64,000 nucleotides of DNA from the NCBI RefSeq assembly GCF_019320115.1, contig NC_089582.1, positions 122,537,259-122,601,258 on the forward strand, read 5' to 3'. Made by a program: the position numbers and the translations under genes. A model generated the notes under the pieces. That model did not search any database and was not told the DNA's origin. It worked only from the letters and a program-made list of their open reading frames with translations. Below are positions 1-11,738 of the stretch, in pieces. The DNA comes from Miscanthus floridulus (taxonomy: Eukaryota; Streptophyta; Magnoliopsida; Poales; Poaceae). The first letter of the stretch is position 1. The number at the start of each line of letters is the position of its first letter.

Positions 1-2580
1 TTTCTGTCTAACCATCAATTTGCGGGTGATAAGCTGAACTTCTGAGGAGACTAGTACTAAGACATTTCTGGAGTTGCTCCTAGAAATGAGAGAGAAAGAC
101 TGACCCTCTATTGGAAACAATGGTAAGAGGAACTCCATGTAGGATCACAACCCGATCAAAATACAACTTGGCATACTTCTTGGCTGAATACCTTGTATCC
201 ACTGGGAGGAAATGAGCGGACTTGGTAAGGCGATCTACAATGACCCAAATAGAGTCATACCCCTTTATTGTGTGGGGCAAACCCACAACAAAGTCCATGG
301 AAATATCCTCCCATTTCCAAACAGGATAGGCAAGGGCTGTAGAAATCTAGGCATACGCATATGGTCTGCCTTAACCCTTCCACAAATATCACATTCTGAG
401 ATGTATTTAGTAATATCCTATTTTATATTTGGCCACCAATACAAGTGACGCAAATTAAGATACATCTTGTTACTTCTCGGATGAATGGATAATTTGGAGT
501 TGTGAGCTTCATCCAAAATTTTTCTCCTAAGCTCATCACTTGAGGGAACCACCAATCGGTTCTTAAACTTCACCACACCTTGATCATCAATACTAAAATG
601 AGGACCACGCCCTTCGGCGATTAGTTTCTTGATATGTGGAATTTTTTAAACATCTTGCTTTTACTCTATAATAATTTGCTCAAGTAGATCTGAGACTAGA
701 GCAATATGGGCTAACACCTCTGAATAGTTGAGAGACAAAGATTCTTCTTCAACTTGATGTGACTTCTGACTTAAGGCATCAGCTACCATGTTAGCTTTTC
801 CAGGGTGATAATGAACTTCTAAATTGTAATCCTTGATTAACTTGAGCTACCTCCGTTGCCTCATATTCAACTCGTATTGAGTGAAAATATATTTGAGACT
901 CTTGTGATCCATGTAGATATGCACTTTATTTCCAAATAGGTAATGTCTCCAAATTTTTAGTGCGTGCACAACTGCAACCAGTTCTAAATCATGAGTGGGA
1001 TAATTCAACTCATGCTTTTTCAGCTGACATGAAGCATAAGCGATCATACGTCTGTCTTGCATAAGCGCACATCCCAGTCCAGTCCTAGAGGCATCATAGT
1101 ACACATCAAATGGCCTATCAATATCTGGTTGGGCAAGAATAGGAGCAGAGATAAGAAACTTCTTCAGGGCTTGGAAAGCTTCTTCACAATCTGGACTCCA
1201 TACAAACTTGACATCCTTCTAGAGTAACTTGGTCATTAGTTGAGCTACCTTAGAAAACTTAGGGATGAAGCACCGATAATAACCAGCAAGACCAAGGAAC
1301 TGACGAATCTGATACACTGACTTTGGAGATTTTCAATTAAACACATCATGCACCTTGCCAGGATCCACAGAGATGCCTTCAGGTGTGAGGACATGTCCCA
1401 AAAACTGCACTCGATCCAACCAAAACTCACACTTCATGAATTTGACATACAACTTTTGTTCCCGCAATTGAGTCAGGACTATGTGAAGATATTGTGCATG
1501 CTTTTCATTGTTCTTAGAATATATCAATATGTCATCAATGAACGCCACTATAAACTTGTCTAACTCCAGCATGAAGACTAAATTCATGAGATACATGAAG
1601 AATGCAGGAGCATTGGTGAGACCAAAAGACATAACTAGGTATTCATAGAGGTCATACCTAGTAGAGAAAGTTGTCTTTGGTATATCTTGTGGCCGGATCT
1701 TAATTTGGTGATACCCAGAACGAATATCAATCTTTGAAAACACCTTGGCACTAGCCAACTGATCGAACAAAGTATCAATACGAGGTAAAGGATACTTGTT
1801 CTTAATAGTTTCCACATTGAGAGGGCGATAATCCACACACATTCGAAGAGTGTCGTCCTTCTTCTTTACAAAAATAGCTGGGCAACCCCATGGTGAAGAA
1901 CTTGGATGGATGAATCCCTTTTCCAACAATTCCTCTAACTGTTTCTTTATCTCGGCCAATTCTTTTGGAGCCATGCGGTAAGGACGCCACAAAATAGGAG
2001 CAGTTCTAGGTTCTAACTCAATGGAAAACTCCACATCCCTATCCGGTGGTAACCTAGTTAGATCTTCAGGAAAGACATCCAGAAACTCACAAACCACATG
2101 AATAGACGCAAGATCAGGAGAAGCTTCAGTATGAGCAATAACTGGTAGGGCGGAAACTAAAGGCATAAGGAGAGACATTCTATCCTCAGAAGAAGGAAGC
2201 TTCAACTCAACAATTCTTTGTCTAAGGTTCAAGACTACCCCATAGTTTCTCAACCAGTTCATTCTCATAATTGCATCTATGCCTTACGTAGGCAGCACCA
2301 TGAACTAGAGACAATAAGAGTGAGTGGCTAGCACAAGCCTCACTGTGTCCGTCCGAGTTTTAACACACAATTGCACACCCAGGGTTCTGATTCTATAGAC
2401 AATAGGAATAGCCATAGTAGATATATTGTGCCTTTGTGCAAACTCCATACTCATGAATGAATGTGTTGCAACAGAATCAAATAATACATATGATGGGTGG
2501 GAATCAATGGTAAACATACCCAGCCATCATAGGATCTCCCTGTTGTATCTCCTCAGCCTCGGTGAAGTTAACCTGTCCCG
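1..2580 (-). pseudogene. gypsy pol polyprotein, broken (PR-RT-RNase H-IN)
   Basis: Read from high to low coordinates. Protease lies at about 2580-2305 with VLFDSVATHSF where DSG(A/T) is expected, so the catalytic triplet is altered. Reverse transcriptase at 2268-1333 contains [20 protein letters not shown] and the catalytic FIDDILIYS. RNase H at 1104-847 contains [22 protein letters not shown] and MDHKSLKYI. Integrase at 298-1 contains MDFVVGLP and a second catalytic site reading SNRG instead of SDRG, followed by AYHPQ near the window edge. Frameshifts and stops separate the blocks (for example near 1330, 845 and 80). Two catalytic aspartate-region changes plus the stops make it non-functional. 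The family assignment by motif order is firm; the lineage is not determined. Confidence 0.88.
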
Positions 2581-2599
2581 AGCGGCTCACGGGCACCAT

Positions 2600-4185
2600 C
2601 TCCAACCCAAGCGACTACGCTAAGCGGTGGTGCGGGGTGACATGACTTGATGGGGAAGGCTACAGCGGCACGCGGCCATCCGCGACTACGGCGCCACTGT
2701 TCCGATGAGCTAGGGTAGCTATAGACCTAATTGGTTAGCACGTGAGCATTAAGAGGCTACCATGGATCAGGGCGAGGCGGCGCACCATGGCAGCACGGTC
2801 GCATCAGCGACGATGGGGAGGCAATAGCGGTTCCACTATCATGCGCAAGGTGGAGAGGGAGGCAAGGCAAAGCTAGTGGTGTAGGCAAATTGGCTCAGGA
2901 CGAACGGTAGGAGGGCTACCCTCAACCATGGCCAAGCGTGGCCTTAATGGCACAGCGGCGGGGAAAACTCTAAATTGGAGCTTGGCCGTGCTTGCTTCAA
3001 GGCTGGGTAGGGTCGAGGGGTCAGGTGGCTTAACGGAGACGTCAGGGATGTGATGAATCGGTCGATGGTGACTCAACCATGCTGAATTAAGCGAGCAGGG
3101 TTGGCCGATCACAGTGGCAGAGAGAGAGGAGCAGGTCTAGCTTGTCTCGTCCTCGCCTTAGCGGTAAGCGATCAGCCACACCCGAGGCAGCGTCTGCGCA
3201 CCCGCTAGGCGACAATGCGGCCAGACCACATGCACACGCGGAGGCAGGTGGGGGAGCGGCATGCACGGCCACAGTGCCATAAAGGTGAGGCGACCGTGCG
3301 AGACAGCCGAGACAACATACGTGCGTGTGGAGACAAGACGAGCGGCATCACAGCACAACGTTGTAGTGGCGTCGGTAGCGGCAACGCGAGACAGGGCAGC
3401 AGTGCGGACGCGATGACAAGGTGATGGCGCCGGCAGCGGCTCCGTCGCAGCACGGGGAGGGCCAGGCGGCAGCAGCGGCGACTCCGCGTGGCGGGGCTAG
3501 CAGCGACCGGGCCACAGCCAAGCCAGAGGAAGCCATAGCCGACCACACGCGGCAGCACGTGCATGCACGACCAGCGTGGTGACGCCAGGCGCCCGAGCTT
3601 GGTGACCACGTCCACCCGGCGAGCCATCCTGAGAAGGTGTCGTGCATGAATTTTAAAGCATCGATAGCAACTAAACGGTTGAGGTTGACACTAAACTGCC
3701 TTTACTATGCTAAAGAGGGTTTATTAGGCTACCAATCCGAGATAAAAACACGACACCACCTCGTAACTCAATTTCACAAAATAAATCTCCAAACCTGGCA
3801 TTGTCTAGCTGTCAATAAACTTAAAGAATCTTCTAAGTCCTGGCTGAATTTAATTTCAAGTTCTATTTCCAAGCTACTAGAATTACTAGCTAGCAATGTT
3901 ATTTCTCTACAGCAAAAGTTGCATTGTCATCTATAAAGTTTATACTTTAAACTTTATTTAAGTATCACACACATGTTTTATAGTATTTTTGCTTAATAAA
4001 AATTGATTTTCAACCCAACTTGATATACATGAGTTATTGAATCAACTTTCATTTAACATTTTTATTGATCATTTTAAGTTATAAAAAATTTATCTACACA
4101 TTTTATCACATGCATTATCACATAAATATGATGCTCTTGACATGTTTTAGTAGTTGGTGTAAGGCGTAACACCGAGGGTGTTACA
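2600..4185 (-). repeat. Presumed 5' LTR and leader of the gypsy element
   Basis: The right edge at 4185 is a clean TG on the minus strand, followed within the LTR by AT-rich sequence (3640-4185) and then a GC-rich block (2640-3627). The inner LTR end cannot be fixed because I see no primer binding site, so the left limit is approximate. The many long open frames in the GC-rich block run on both strands without recognisable motifs and I do not regard them as genes. Confidence 0.5.
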
Positions 4186-4812
4186 TGTTGCAATTGTTTT
4201 ATATGGATGTTGCAAAAGTAGATTGGGGATGTTTGCACATGTTGCATATGTTGCAATTGTTTCAGAGGCATGTTGCAAGCGTTTGTTCATAACGTTTCAT
4301 CTATTCCAGACATACGTTGCAAGCGTTCTAATCTGAATGTTGCATATGTTTTACACATACGTTGCAACAATATGTTCTAAATGTTTCAATTTTATGTTGT
4401 AGTAAGTGTTTTCATGAGTGTTTAATCTGAATGTTGCATATGTTTCACACATATATTGCATGCATATGTTTCAAATATTTTATCTCTTTCAGACGTATGT
4501 TGCATCAAATGTTTTTATGTTGCAAGTGTTTCATGTTTTAGAGATATGTTTAGAGAGTCGTGAAGGCACGGCCCAGGCACCAGGAGATGGGGCGTGACGA
4601 GCCGGGGGGCCTGCGGAAGGGGCGCTAGTGCCAGGAGATGTGGCGCGCGACGTACTGAGGGCTGCAGACGGGGCAGGCTGAGGGCCAGCACGCGCTACGC
4701 TTGTGGACGGGCAGGCGCTATGGAAAGGCCGAGGTGAGTTGCTCGTTTCGAACAGGCTCTATGGGTGGGTAGCTGCGTCCGGACGCGCTGCTGGGGTCGG
4801 ACGTCTGGGTGC
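4186..4812. repeat. Dispersed TGTTGCAA-rich repeat, copy A (3' portion)
   Basis: Many degenerate units built on TGTTGCAA, 'catatgttgcaa' and 'tgtttca' lie at 4186-4550, followed by a GC-rich tail that ends near 4810 in a 'gcgtccggacg...ggtgctagtg' motif. Copy B at about 57000-58115 has the same plan and a similar end ('ggacgtccgagcgctagtcg'). The gypsy element's LTR edge abuts this sequence at 4185/4186, so the repeat was the insertion target. I recognise it as a sequence common in grass genomes but cannot assign a transposon class. Confidence 0.55.
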
Positions 4813-5568
4813 TAGTGCCTCCGTTTTAATAAAAAGGAAACGAGAATAAATAAACATGTTTCCCGTGCCTGCGACACCCGTGGCCTACGCCCGATCGCGC
4901 CTGCGCTACTACCGCAACCCCACGCACGCGCGTAGCCGCACCCCACCAGAGACGAAGACGACGACGACGACGGCCTCCCTTTCTGGCCTCTCCCCCCACT
5001 TTCCTCTCTAAATCTGGTGGGCAGGCCAGGCGGTGGGGACGGGGGCAGGCGGCTTCGGGTCCTGGCTGCAGTGGAGGCGGCGGGGGTCAGGCTAGGGTGT
5101 TGGTGTCGCGGCCGTGCTCGCTGGAGTTAGAGAAGATAGCGGCGACGAGAGGGGAGAGGGGAAGAAGGTGGTCGCGCGGGCACGGTAGGGTCTCGTTTGC
5201 GCCGCAAAGGCAAGGACGAAGAAAGCGTGCGGACACAACACGAAGAAGAAGAATAGTGCGCGAGCTACTCCAGCCACACGGTGAAGATCTGACGGCTGTG
5301 AATCGTCACATGAAAGGTGGAGAAAAATCAGACGCCTCAACGTTAGCAAATCCCATCAATATAAACTAACAAATGCACGAGGCGAATAAGACACGCGCTG
5401 CGCAGCACAAGGCTGAACCTCAACCGCTCAAGCCTTGACGTTGACGTGTTGCGATTGCGACTGCAAAGAAATCTTCTCGTCTACGACAGCGGAGCTGATC
5501 TCTTTGACCTCCACTGCAACTGCACTTGCCTGCAGCACTCTGCTGCGCCTGCCGTGCCGCGCAGCCCA
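4813..5568. other. GC-rich upstream flank of the MOSC pseudogene, no gene seen
   Basis: The block at about 4860-5330 is GC-rich with short trinucleotide runs (gac/gaa near 4950). It is followed by a less biased stretch leading to the start codon at 5569. By position it would have held the promoter and 5' UTR of the pseudogene. No open frame here has recognisable protein motifs. Confidence 0.4.
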
Positions 5569-8060
5569 ATGGAGAGGGCCGCCTCATTCCTCTCCTCGCT
5601 CCTCGGCGGCGGCGGCGGCTCCGGGGCACCGGTAGCAACGGTGAAGTCCGTCCTCGTGTAGGGGGATGTCCGTGCCCCAAGCCCCCATCACCGCCACTGG
5701 TACCTCGCCTCTGCTAGCTGCTCCTGTTCCATCCGCCGCGCCCTCTTCGCTCCCTCGCTCGAAAAGATGCGTTTTTCCCTCACTTGGCTTGAAATATAAA
5801 ATCTTGGCAAGCAGGGTTCAGGTGGGATCTCCAGTGGATGCTCGTCAACTCCAAAGGGAGAGCATACACGCAGAGGGTGGAGCCAGGCTTGCTCTGGTTG
5901 AGGTCCAGTTGCCGCCGGAGACCTTTGACGAGGACTGGCAATCCACGCCCGACGACCACATGGGTATTGTTCGTTGGATTGCTGCTCATTTCTCTGATTC
6001 TCTCTGTGTGACTGCAATTATTCTGCCAATTGTAACAACAAATATTTTTTTAAAGAAATCACCGCACAACATTAGTAGAAGAAATTGTACTACGACCTTG
6101 CTGCCTGAAATTGAAACGTCTATGCAAAAAAATGAGAACAGAAACTATGGCTAATTTTACTTGTGAGATGTCCTGTTACCTTTCTAATAATTCAAGTATT
6201 CCTCTTGTTGCCAGTTAATTGGTTATTGGTCAAGCAGTGTGAGCCAATGAGCCATTTTATTTGTTTTCAGAGAACTGTTCTAAAGTTGCGATTTATGTTC
6301 AACCCACTACATGGTGCAGTTATCAGAGCACCTGGAATGGAACCACCGAAGATCCCTCTTTCTGTGGAATGTGCCACGATCAATGATGTCTCTGTGTGGG
6401 AGTGGGCTGGCTCTGCTTATGATGAAGGACCTGAAGCAGCTGAATGGTTTTCCACTTTTTTGGGGTGCCCAACTCGACTGGTGCGCTTTAACGAAGGTGC
6501 ACACCTTTTGTTTCTTACATGCCTTTCCATTTACCTGGAATATATTGCTAGATGAGATCTTCTGCATTACTTGTGGAGAACATTGATTTTACTATATGTT
6601 TTAACAGATTCGGAAACTAGGCTGACTGACCCTGACTACGCACGGGGTTACAAAACCATGTTTTCTGATGGCTTCCCTTATCTGATAGTCTCTCAGGTGT
6701 TGTCTTGCATATATTCCATGGTTTTCAGATAAATGCTATCTGCAAATGTTGCTAAACAAAAATCTTTACCTAATGCAAAGCTGTTTTCAGGGCTCATTGG
6801 ATGCACTAAATGAGATACTCAAAGAGCCTATACCAATTAACCGCTTCAGACCAAAGTGAGCTGCGCATACTGTGCGCTTGTGTTTGACTACTTTCTGAAT
6901 GACTTATTTTGGGTTGGTTATTGTGGTCGTGGACTTGTGGTTGATAATAACAACTACAGTTGCTTAGCGGGAGCTTTCACCTGCCAATAGTGTAATTGTT
7001 GTGCTCGCTTTAGTTCTTACAAGAGTAATTTCTTTCGACAGTATTTTAGTGGAGGGGTGCCACCCATATGCAGAGGATCTGTGGAAATCAGTGAAGATAA
7101 ACAAGTTAACATTTCAAGGTGTGAAGTTATGTGGCCGTTAGCAAGGTAAAAATACAAGGCCAGGGTCCCAGGATCTGATTTCAAGGGTCCCAGGATCTGA
7201 TTTCAAATATGTTCTTTGCTGTGTGGTTAGATTTATGTGATAAACTGATAATAAAGTTAATTGGTAGTTTACAATGGTTAGTCAGCTTAGTTCTGCTCAT
7301 GAAGTAATCTTCATAAATTGTCATATAATTCATGGAAACTATAATTTCCAGGGACATTGAAACCAAATAAATTCAGTACTATGATGTGCACTGTTAACTT
7401 CAGCAAGCCAGTATGGATAGGAAAAAAAATCTTAACTATTCACTTTGTGCTGGCCGATTCAGGTGCCTACAATTAATCAAGACACTGGAATACCTAGCCC
7501 TACTGAACCAACTGAGACTCTGCAGACATATCGGTCTGGTGAAGTGCTAATTCCTAGCCACAAAAACAAACGGCAGGTGACTGTTGCTTGCATCTTATCT
7601 GTGGAACTTGGTACTCCAAATGGTGGCGAAATAGATTCATAATGGCCTAAATCATTGGAACTCATGCTTTTCTCGATTTTTCTAGGGTCCAGTTTAGTTT
7701 CCTCCCAAAATGCCAAATTTTTCAAGATTTCCCGTCACATCGAATCTTTGGACGCATGCATGAAGTATTAAATATAAATAAAAAATAAAACTAATTACAC
7801 AGTTTAGACGAAATCCACGAGACGAATCTTTTAAGCCTAATTAGACTATGATTGGACACTAATTGTCAAATAACAACGAAACTGCTACAGTGTTATTTTG
7901 TCAAATTTTTCGCCATCTAAACAGGCCCTAGGTGTACTTTGGGCAAAATGCAGTCTGCAGGGAATATCTGTCACTGAATAGCAAAGGAAGGATCGCCAAG
8001 GTCGGTGATCCGGTTTATGTTACACAGTCGTTCTCTTCGTCTGATGAAGTGCCAGCCTGA
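5569..8060 (+). pseudogene. MOSC-domain (mARC-like) pseudogene, upstream tandem copy
   Basis: All eight exons of the intact neighbour (11739-14119) can be matched: 5569-5699, 5815-5963, 6320-6496, 6608-6696, 6791-6855, 7042-7145, 7463-7576 and 7932-8060, with GT-AG borders kept. Four lesions are visible. A 17-base deletion relative to copy 2 in exon 1 creates TAG at 5659-5661 and removes the YPIKSCRG core. A one-base deletion in exon 2 follows RVEP. A one-base insertion in exon 6 gives TAG just before the conserved Cys-Lys. A MITE (7685-7927) sits at the exon 8 acceptor. The last exon still ends in frame (VGDPVYV...VPA stop at 8060). Exon lengths otherwise match copy 2 (177, 89, 65 and 129 bp identical; exon 7 is one codon longer). 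It is a decayed tandem duplicate, not a processed copy, because introns are present. Confidence 0.9.
7685..7927. mobile_element. MITE inserted in the exon 8 splice acceptor of the MOSC pseudogene
   Basis: A 243-bp element with terminal inverted sequence GGGTCCAGTTTAG / CTAAACAGGCC, flanked by CTA on both sides (7682-7684 and 7928-7930). The interior carries signatures of a common grass MITE: 'cccgtcacatcgaatctttgg', 'acgagacgaatcttttaagcc' and 'tgctacagtg'. A 3-bp duplication fits PIF/Harbinger (Tourist-like), but I did not prove the superfamily. Related copies lie at 9326-9558 and 16961-17246. Confidence 0.8.
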
Positions 8061-8682
8061 GTGACTGAATCAGGGCCGGCTATGTAACAGCTACTTGTTC
8101 TATGTTGAGCGTGCAGAGACCATGAACTGTTTGGGGGAATTGTCGGTATCAACAGCTGTGCTTACCCAATACGGATCATACTGATGTACTACTCAAAGAA
8201 GTTCAGATGATTACCTTTTATGGAGTCGAGCAAAACACGAGATATCGGCGGTAACTCAATAGGAGTATTGTGACAAACAAAAGAGAGAAATCACTGTGTT
8301 TGTGCTGGACAGCGTCTGAGCTCGCTAAAATCATTAGTTTCTAGAGTGTCTTTGGGCTAGGACGTCGCTAAAATCGATTTCTAAAATCATTAATTTTAGA
8401 GTATAGGTTTCCTCTATGAATAAGAGCCTCTTTGACACGGATCCTACCGGCTCCAGCTCCTACATGCAAATCTACTGGAGGTCACCGTTCACTCATGCCA
8501 GATTTCTCTCTCCTTCTCCCTCTTACCGAGCTGGTAGGAGCTTTTTTTTTTTTTTTTTTTCCTTCACCAGCTCGTACCGAATCTGTGACAGGGAGAGGAA
8601 GTAGAGAGAGAAATCTGACTTCAGTAAACAGTGCTCAACAGTGGATTTGCAGATGAGAGTGGAGCCGTTCGAATCCGTGCCA
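8061..8682. other. Intergenic sequence, no gene seen
   Basis: This holds the 3' flank of the MOSC pseudogene and then AT-balanced sequence with a poly-T run at about 8541-8560. Nothing resembling a coding exon or RNA gene was found. The segment near 8425-8680 may belong to the inverted-repeat element that follows. Confidence 0.4.
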
Positions 8683-9001
8683 AAAGGGACCAGGATCGCA
8701 TGCAGTAGCTACTACTACTGCAAGTTAAGCAGTAGAAGCATCTAAGCCCTCCAAGGAAGCATCAAAGGCTAGGATGAAAGACCTTTTTTCTTTCTCATTT
8801 TCCCTCCCCCACGTGCTATCGATCTCACTTTTTGGAGGGATGGAGTACTCAGCATAAGAGGGTTGGCATTATTTTTGTGAGTCACCGACAGTGTAAAAAC
8901 TCAAGTCAAGTATGAAAATTACAGAAATAAACACTATGGAGCATATATTTTGAAAAATACAAAAATATATCTAGAGCAACTAAAGCTCAAATATATATAT
9001 A

Positions 9002-9258
9002 CTCCCTCCGTCCACAAATAATTGCACGTCTCGTTTTTTAGGTAGTCAAACCATTCTAACTTTGACTAAGTGTACATAAAAAAGTAATCATATTTATGAT
9101 GTGTAACAAATATTATTAGATTGATATTAGAATATACTTTCATAATAGATTTATTTGAAAATATAAACATTGATAGTATTTTCTATATACCTGTTTAAAG
9201 TTAAAAGAGTTTGACTCTTCGAAAAATAAGACATGCAATTATTTGTGGACGGAGGGAA
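9002..9258. mobile_element. Stowaway-type MITE
   Basis: The termini are CTCCCTCCGTCCACAAATAA and its complement ending GGACGGAGGGAA, with TA at each flank. The interior is AT-rich (about 257 bp). The CTCCCTCCGT terminus and TA duplication are diagnostic of grass Stowaway (Tc1/mariner-related) elements. Confidence 0.85.
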
Positions 9259-9325
9259 TAATAGTACCGCAGCTTTTTTTTTTGTCCCACGAGCAGCAGA
9301 TGAAGCAGTCTACGCCTCCTCCTTG

Positions 9326-9558
9326 GGTCTTGTTTAGATTGAGGTTAGGAATCAGTATTTGGCACTGTAGCACTTTCATTTGTATTTGACAATTATTGTC
9401 CAATCATAGCCTAACTAGGCTCAAAAGATTCGTCTCGTAATTTACAATCAAACTGTGTAATTAGTTATTTTTTTATCTACATTTAATACTCTATGTATGT
9501 GTCTAAAGATTTGATGTGATGAAGAAAGAGTGAAAAAACTTGCAATCTAAACAAGACC
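9326..9558. mobile_element. MITE with exact 15-bp terminal inverted repeats
   Basis: It begins GGTCTTGTTTAGATT and ends with the exact complement AATCTAAACAAGACC. The internal motifs ('attgtccaatcatagcc', 'aaaagattcgtctcgt', 'caaactgtgtaattag') match, in reverse orientation, those of the MITE at 7685-7927. It lies inside the loop of the long inverted repeat. Confidence 0.8.
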
Positions 9559-10095
9559 TAGGGTCGTCATGCTGCCGCATTCTTCCAAGCTGACACCACC
9601 GTGTCCGTGTTGTTCTCATGCTCGGCCATGTTTGCTAGTAATACGAAGTCATCTATTGGTAGAACGATTTTTCGAAAATTATTCCACCAAAAAATGACTT
9701 TAGGTAAAACCACTTGGGAAAAATAATTCTATTTTCACTTAAGCTTGTATATTGAGAAATTATTTGAATGGATCAAAATTATTTTTGAGATTTAGTTGTT
9801 CTAGGTAATTTTTTGTATTTTTCAACATATATACACCGTAGTGGTATATTTTTATATTTTTGTACTTGAGTTTGGCACTTCTGGTGACTCATAAATAGCG
9901 CCACTCTTTCTGTGCTGACTGTGCTTTCTAAAAAAAAAAAAGAGATCGATAACACAAGGGGGAGAAAAAACTGAGAGAGAAAATGGTCTTTCATCCTAGC
10001 CTTTGATGCTTCTTTGGAGGGCTGAGATGCTTCACTGCTTAACTTGCAGTACTAGTAGGTACTGCACGGGATCCTGGTCCTGCCAAAAGAGGCCC

Positions 10096-11738
10096 TAAAA
10101 TCTGAACTTCAACAAAAATAGTGGGCTTTTGTCCTGGAGCGTGGGATGCTGCCCAGCCAGGCGTCACCGACTCGAAAGCATTTTGACGCATCAAGACACA
10201 AGCCCGCTATTTTTTTTTCTCTGAATGTTATTGGTGTTGTCATCTACCCACCCCTTGTGTCGTGTAAGCGGTGTAGCCGAGGATGTGGACAGCCTATTGA
10301 TGCGTCACCGCGAAAGCCACAGGTCGGGCAAACTTCTTTAATAGCATATAAATTATAATATGGATAGCACAGTATAAAAGCCTTACATGATCTTAAAGTG
10401 TGTATAAAACTCGCTCTAGGTCTTTATCAAATAATAATGTTTTTCTCTTTAGTAAAATTGGAAACCACATTAGAGGAGCCCTAAGGAATGTCGACTTCAT
10501 CAGTGACATTGATGACTGACCACACCATCTTATCTTATTTAACTGATACTCGGATCATCTAGGATTTTGTGTAGATCAAACTTCAAATTTAATTAAATTT
10601 ATAAAAATAGAAAAAATATTAGTAATAATTATATCTATATTTTTAATATTAAAACATATTTCATAATTAACTATTGATACTTATTATATACCATAAATAT
10701 TAATAATTTTTACATATATTTGATTAAATTTAAAAATGATTGACTCGTCAATAATTTAAAATATAGATTCGCAAAAAAAAAGATAGACGCTCCTTGTCTG
10801 ACCGGGCGTATTCTCGACCGGCGACTCGGGGTACTCCTTTATTTACCTTTTTCATAAAAAAGAGAGTTTGTCTATACAAAAACCAAGTGTTTCTCTCCTC
10901 TCCCACACTCGACTTCATCCCCACATGCTCGCCCCCCCCCCCTCCCCCTGTGCCCGTGCCCCCCACCCTTGCTGAGCTCCGGCGGCAGCCATGGCGGATC
11001 GGGTAGGCCTCCTCGCAGATCCAGCCGTCCGCGCCCCTCCTCCGCCGCTCCCTCCCTCGCCGTCGAGCACCCTGCCCTTCTCCTCCTCGTCACCCCCGCC
11101 GCCGACCACCGCCCGCTCTGGCGAACCCTAGCGCCCGCGGCGGTCGGCTCCTTCCCCTCTCCCACTGTCGCCATCTTCTCCAGCTCCGGCGAGCCTCTCC
11201 CGCTCCGACCTGGCCTGACCGCCGATACCACCGCCAGCACCCTAGACCGCCCGGCCACCATCCCCACCGTCTGGCCTACCTACCTCCCTCGGCCGGCCCC
11301 TTCTATACACACCAGAGTGAGAGAAGAAAGAGAGGAAGAGCTTGTCGGAACCCTAGCCGCCACGCCGAAGCTGAGAAGAATACGGCGGGCACGGGTGCAG
11401 GGAGGAAGAAGGCAACAGCGGCAGGGGGAGATCTAGCCATCCGCGTCCCTCCACACTCGGATCCAGCGGCTGTAAAATCGCGTGTGAAATCCGGGTAAAA
11501 CACTAAGTTGTTGTTTAGCGTTTAAAAAAATGCTACACATTTTTATCGTTTAGTAGCCGAGCAAAACAAATGCCGCCACGCCCATGCCTGTCAGGCAGCC
11601 AGGCAGGGGTAGGTTTCATCAGCTCCCTCGTCATCTGCCGCTGCCGCAGCACTGCTTCACTACCAGCCAGTCAGTACACTCCGCGAGTACTACTCAGTAC
11701 TCACGCCATCTTCCACTCCACCGAGGCAGCTCCAAGCC
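10096..11738. other. Intergenic region before the intact MOSC gene
   Basis: 10096-10780 is AT-rich; 10560-10770 has the low-complexity A/T composition common inside MITEs. 10890-11480 is strongly GC- and C-rich with a poly-C run near 10930. It gives open frames in several registers on both strands but no recognised domain; it may be a CpG-rich 5' leader or a captured exon. 11500-11738 is the likely 5' UTR and promoter of the MOSC gene, with no clear TATA box. Confidence 0.4.

Larger units (their letters stand above)
1..4185 (-). mobile_element. Degenerate Ty3/gypsy LTR retrotransposon, truncated by window edge
   Basis: Pol domains occur on the minus strand in gypsy order: protease, reverse transcriptase, RNase H, integrase. 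A probable 5' LTR edge is at 4185, where the minus strand reads TGTAACACCCTCGGTGTTAC, a TG start with the short inverted repeat typical of grass gypsy LTRs. A gag with a zinc knuckle is missing between the LTR side and the protease; GC-rich sequence lies there instead. The element therefore seems internally deleted. The 3' LTR lies outside the window. The element interrupts a TGTTGCAA-rich repeat that continues from 4186. Confidence 0.8.
8683..10095. repeat. Long imperfect inverted repeat (foldback-like element)
   Basis: The left arm (about 8683-9000) and the right arm (about 9770-10095) are reverse complements over roughly 300 bp. Both contain 'ccaggat', 'ctgcaagttaagcagt', 'gaagcatc', 'agccctccaa' and 'catcaaaggctaggatga' in mirrored order. 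The loop contains a Stowaway element (9002-9258) and a second MITE (9326-9558). Several gaps and mismatches separate the arms, so it is an old structure. It could be a foldback or MULE-like DNA element with long TIRs; no transposase is present and I could not define a target duplication. Confidence 0.7.

Noticed and set aside
3205..3647. Overlapping minus-strand frames next to the gypsy LTR
   Set aside because: GC-driven open frames within LTR/leader sequence, with no motif and several overlapping registers.
8683..10095. Inverted repeat as a microRNA precursor
   Set aside because: Arms are ~300 bp with a ~770-bp loop containing MITEs, far outside precursor dimensions, and no target gene was evident.
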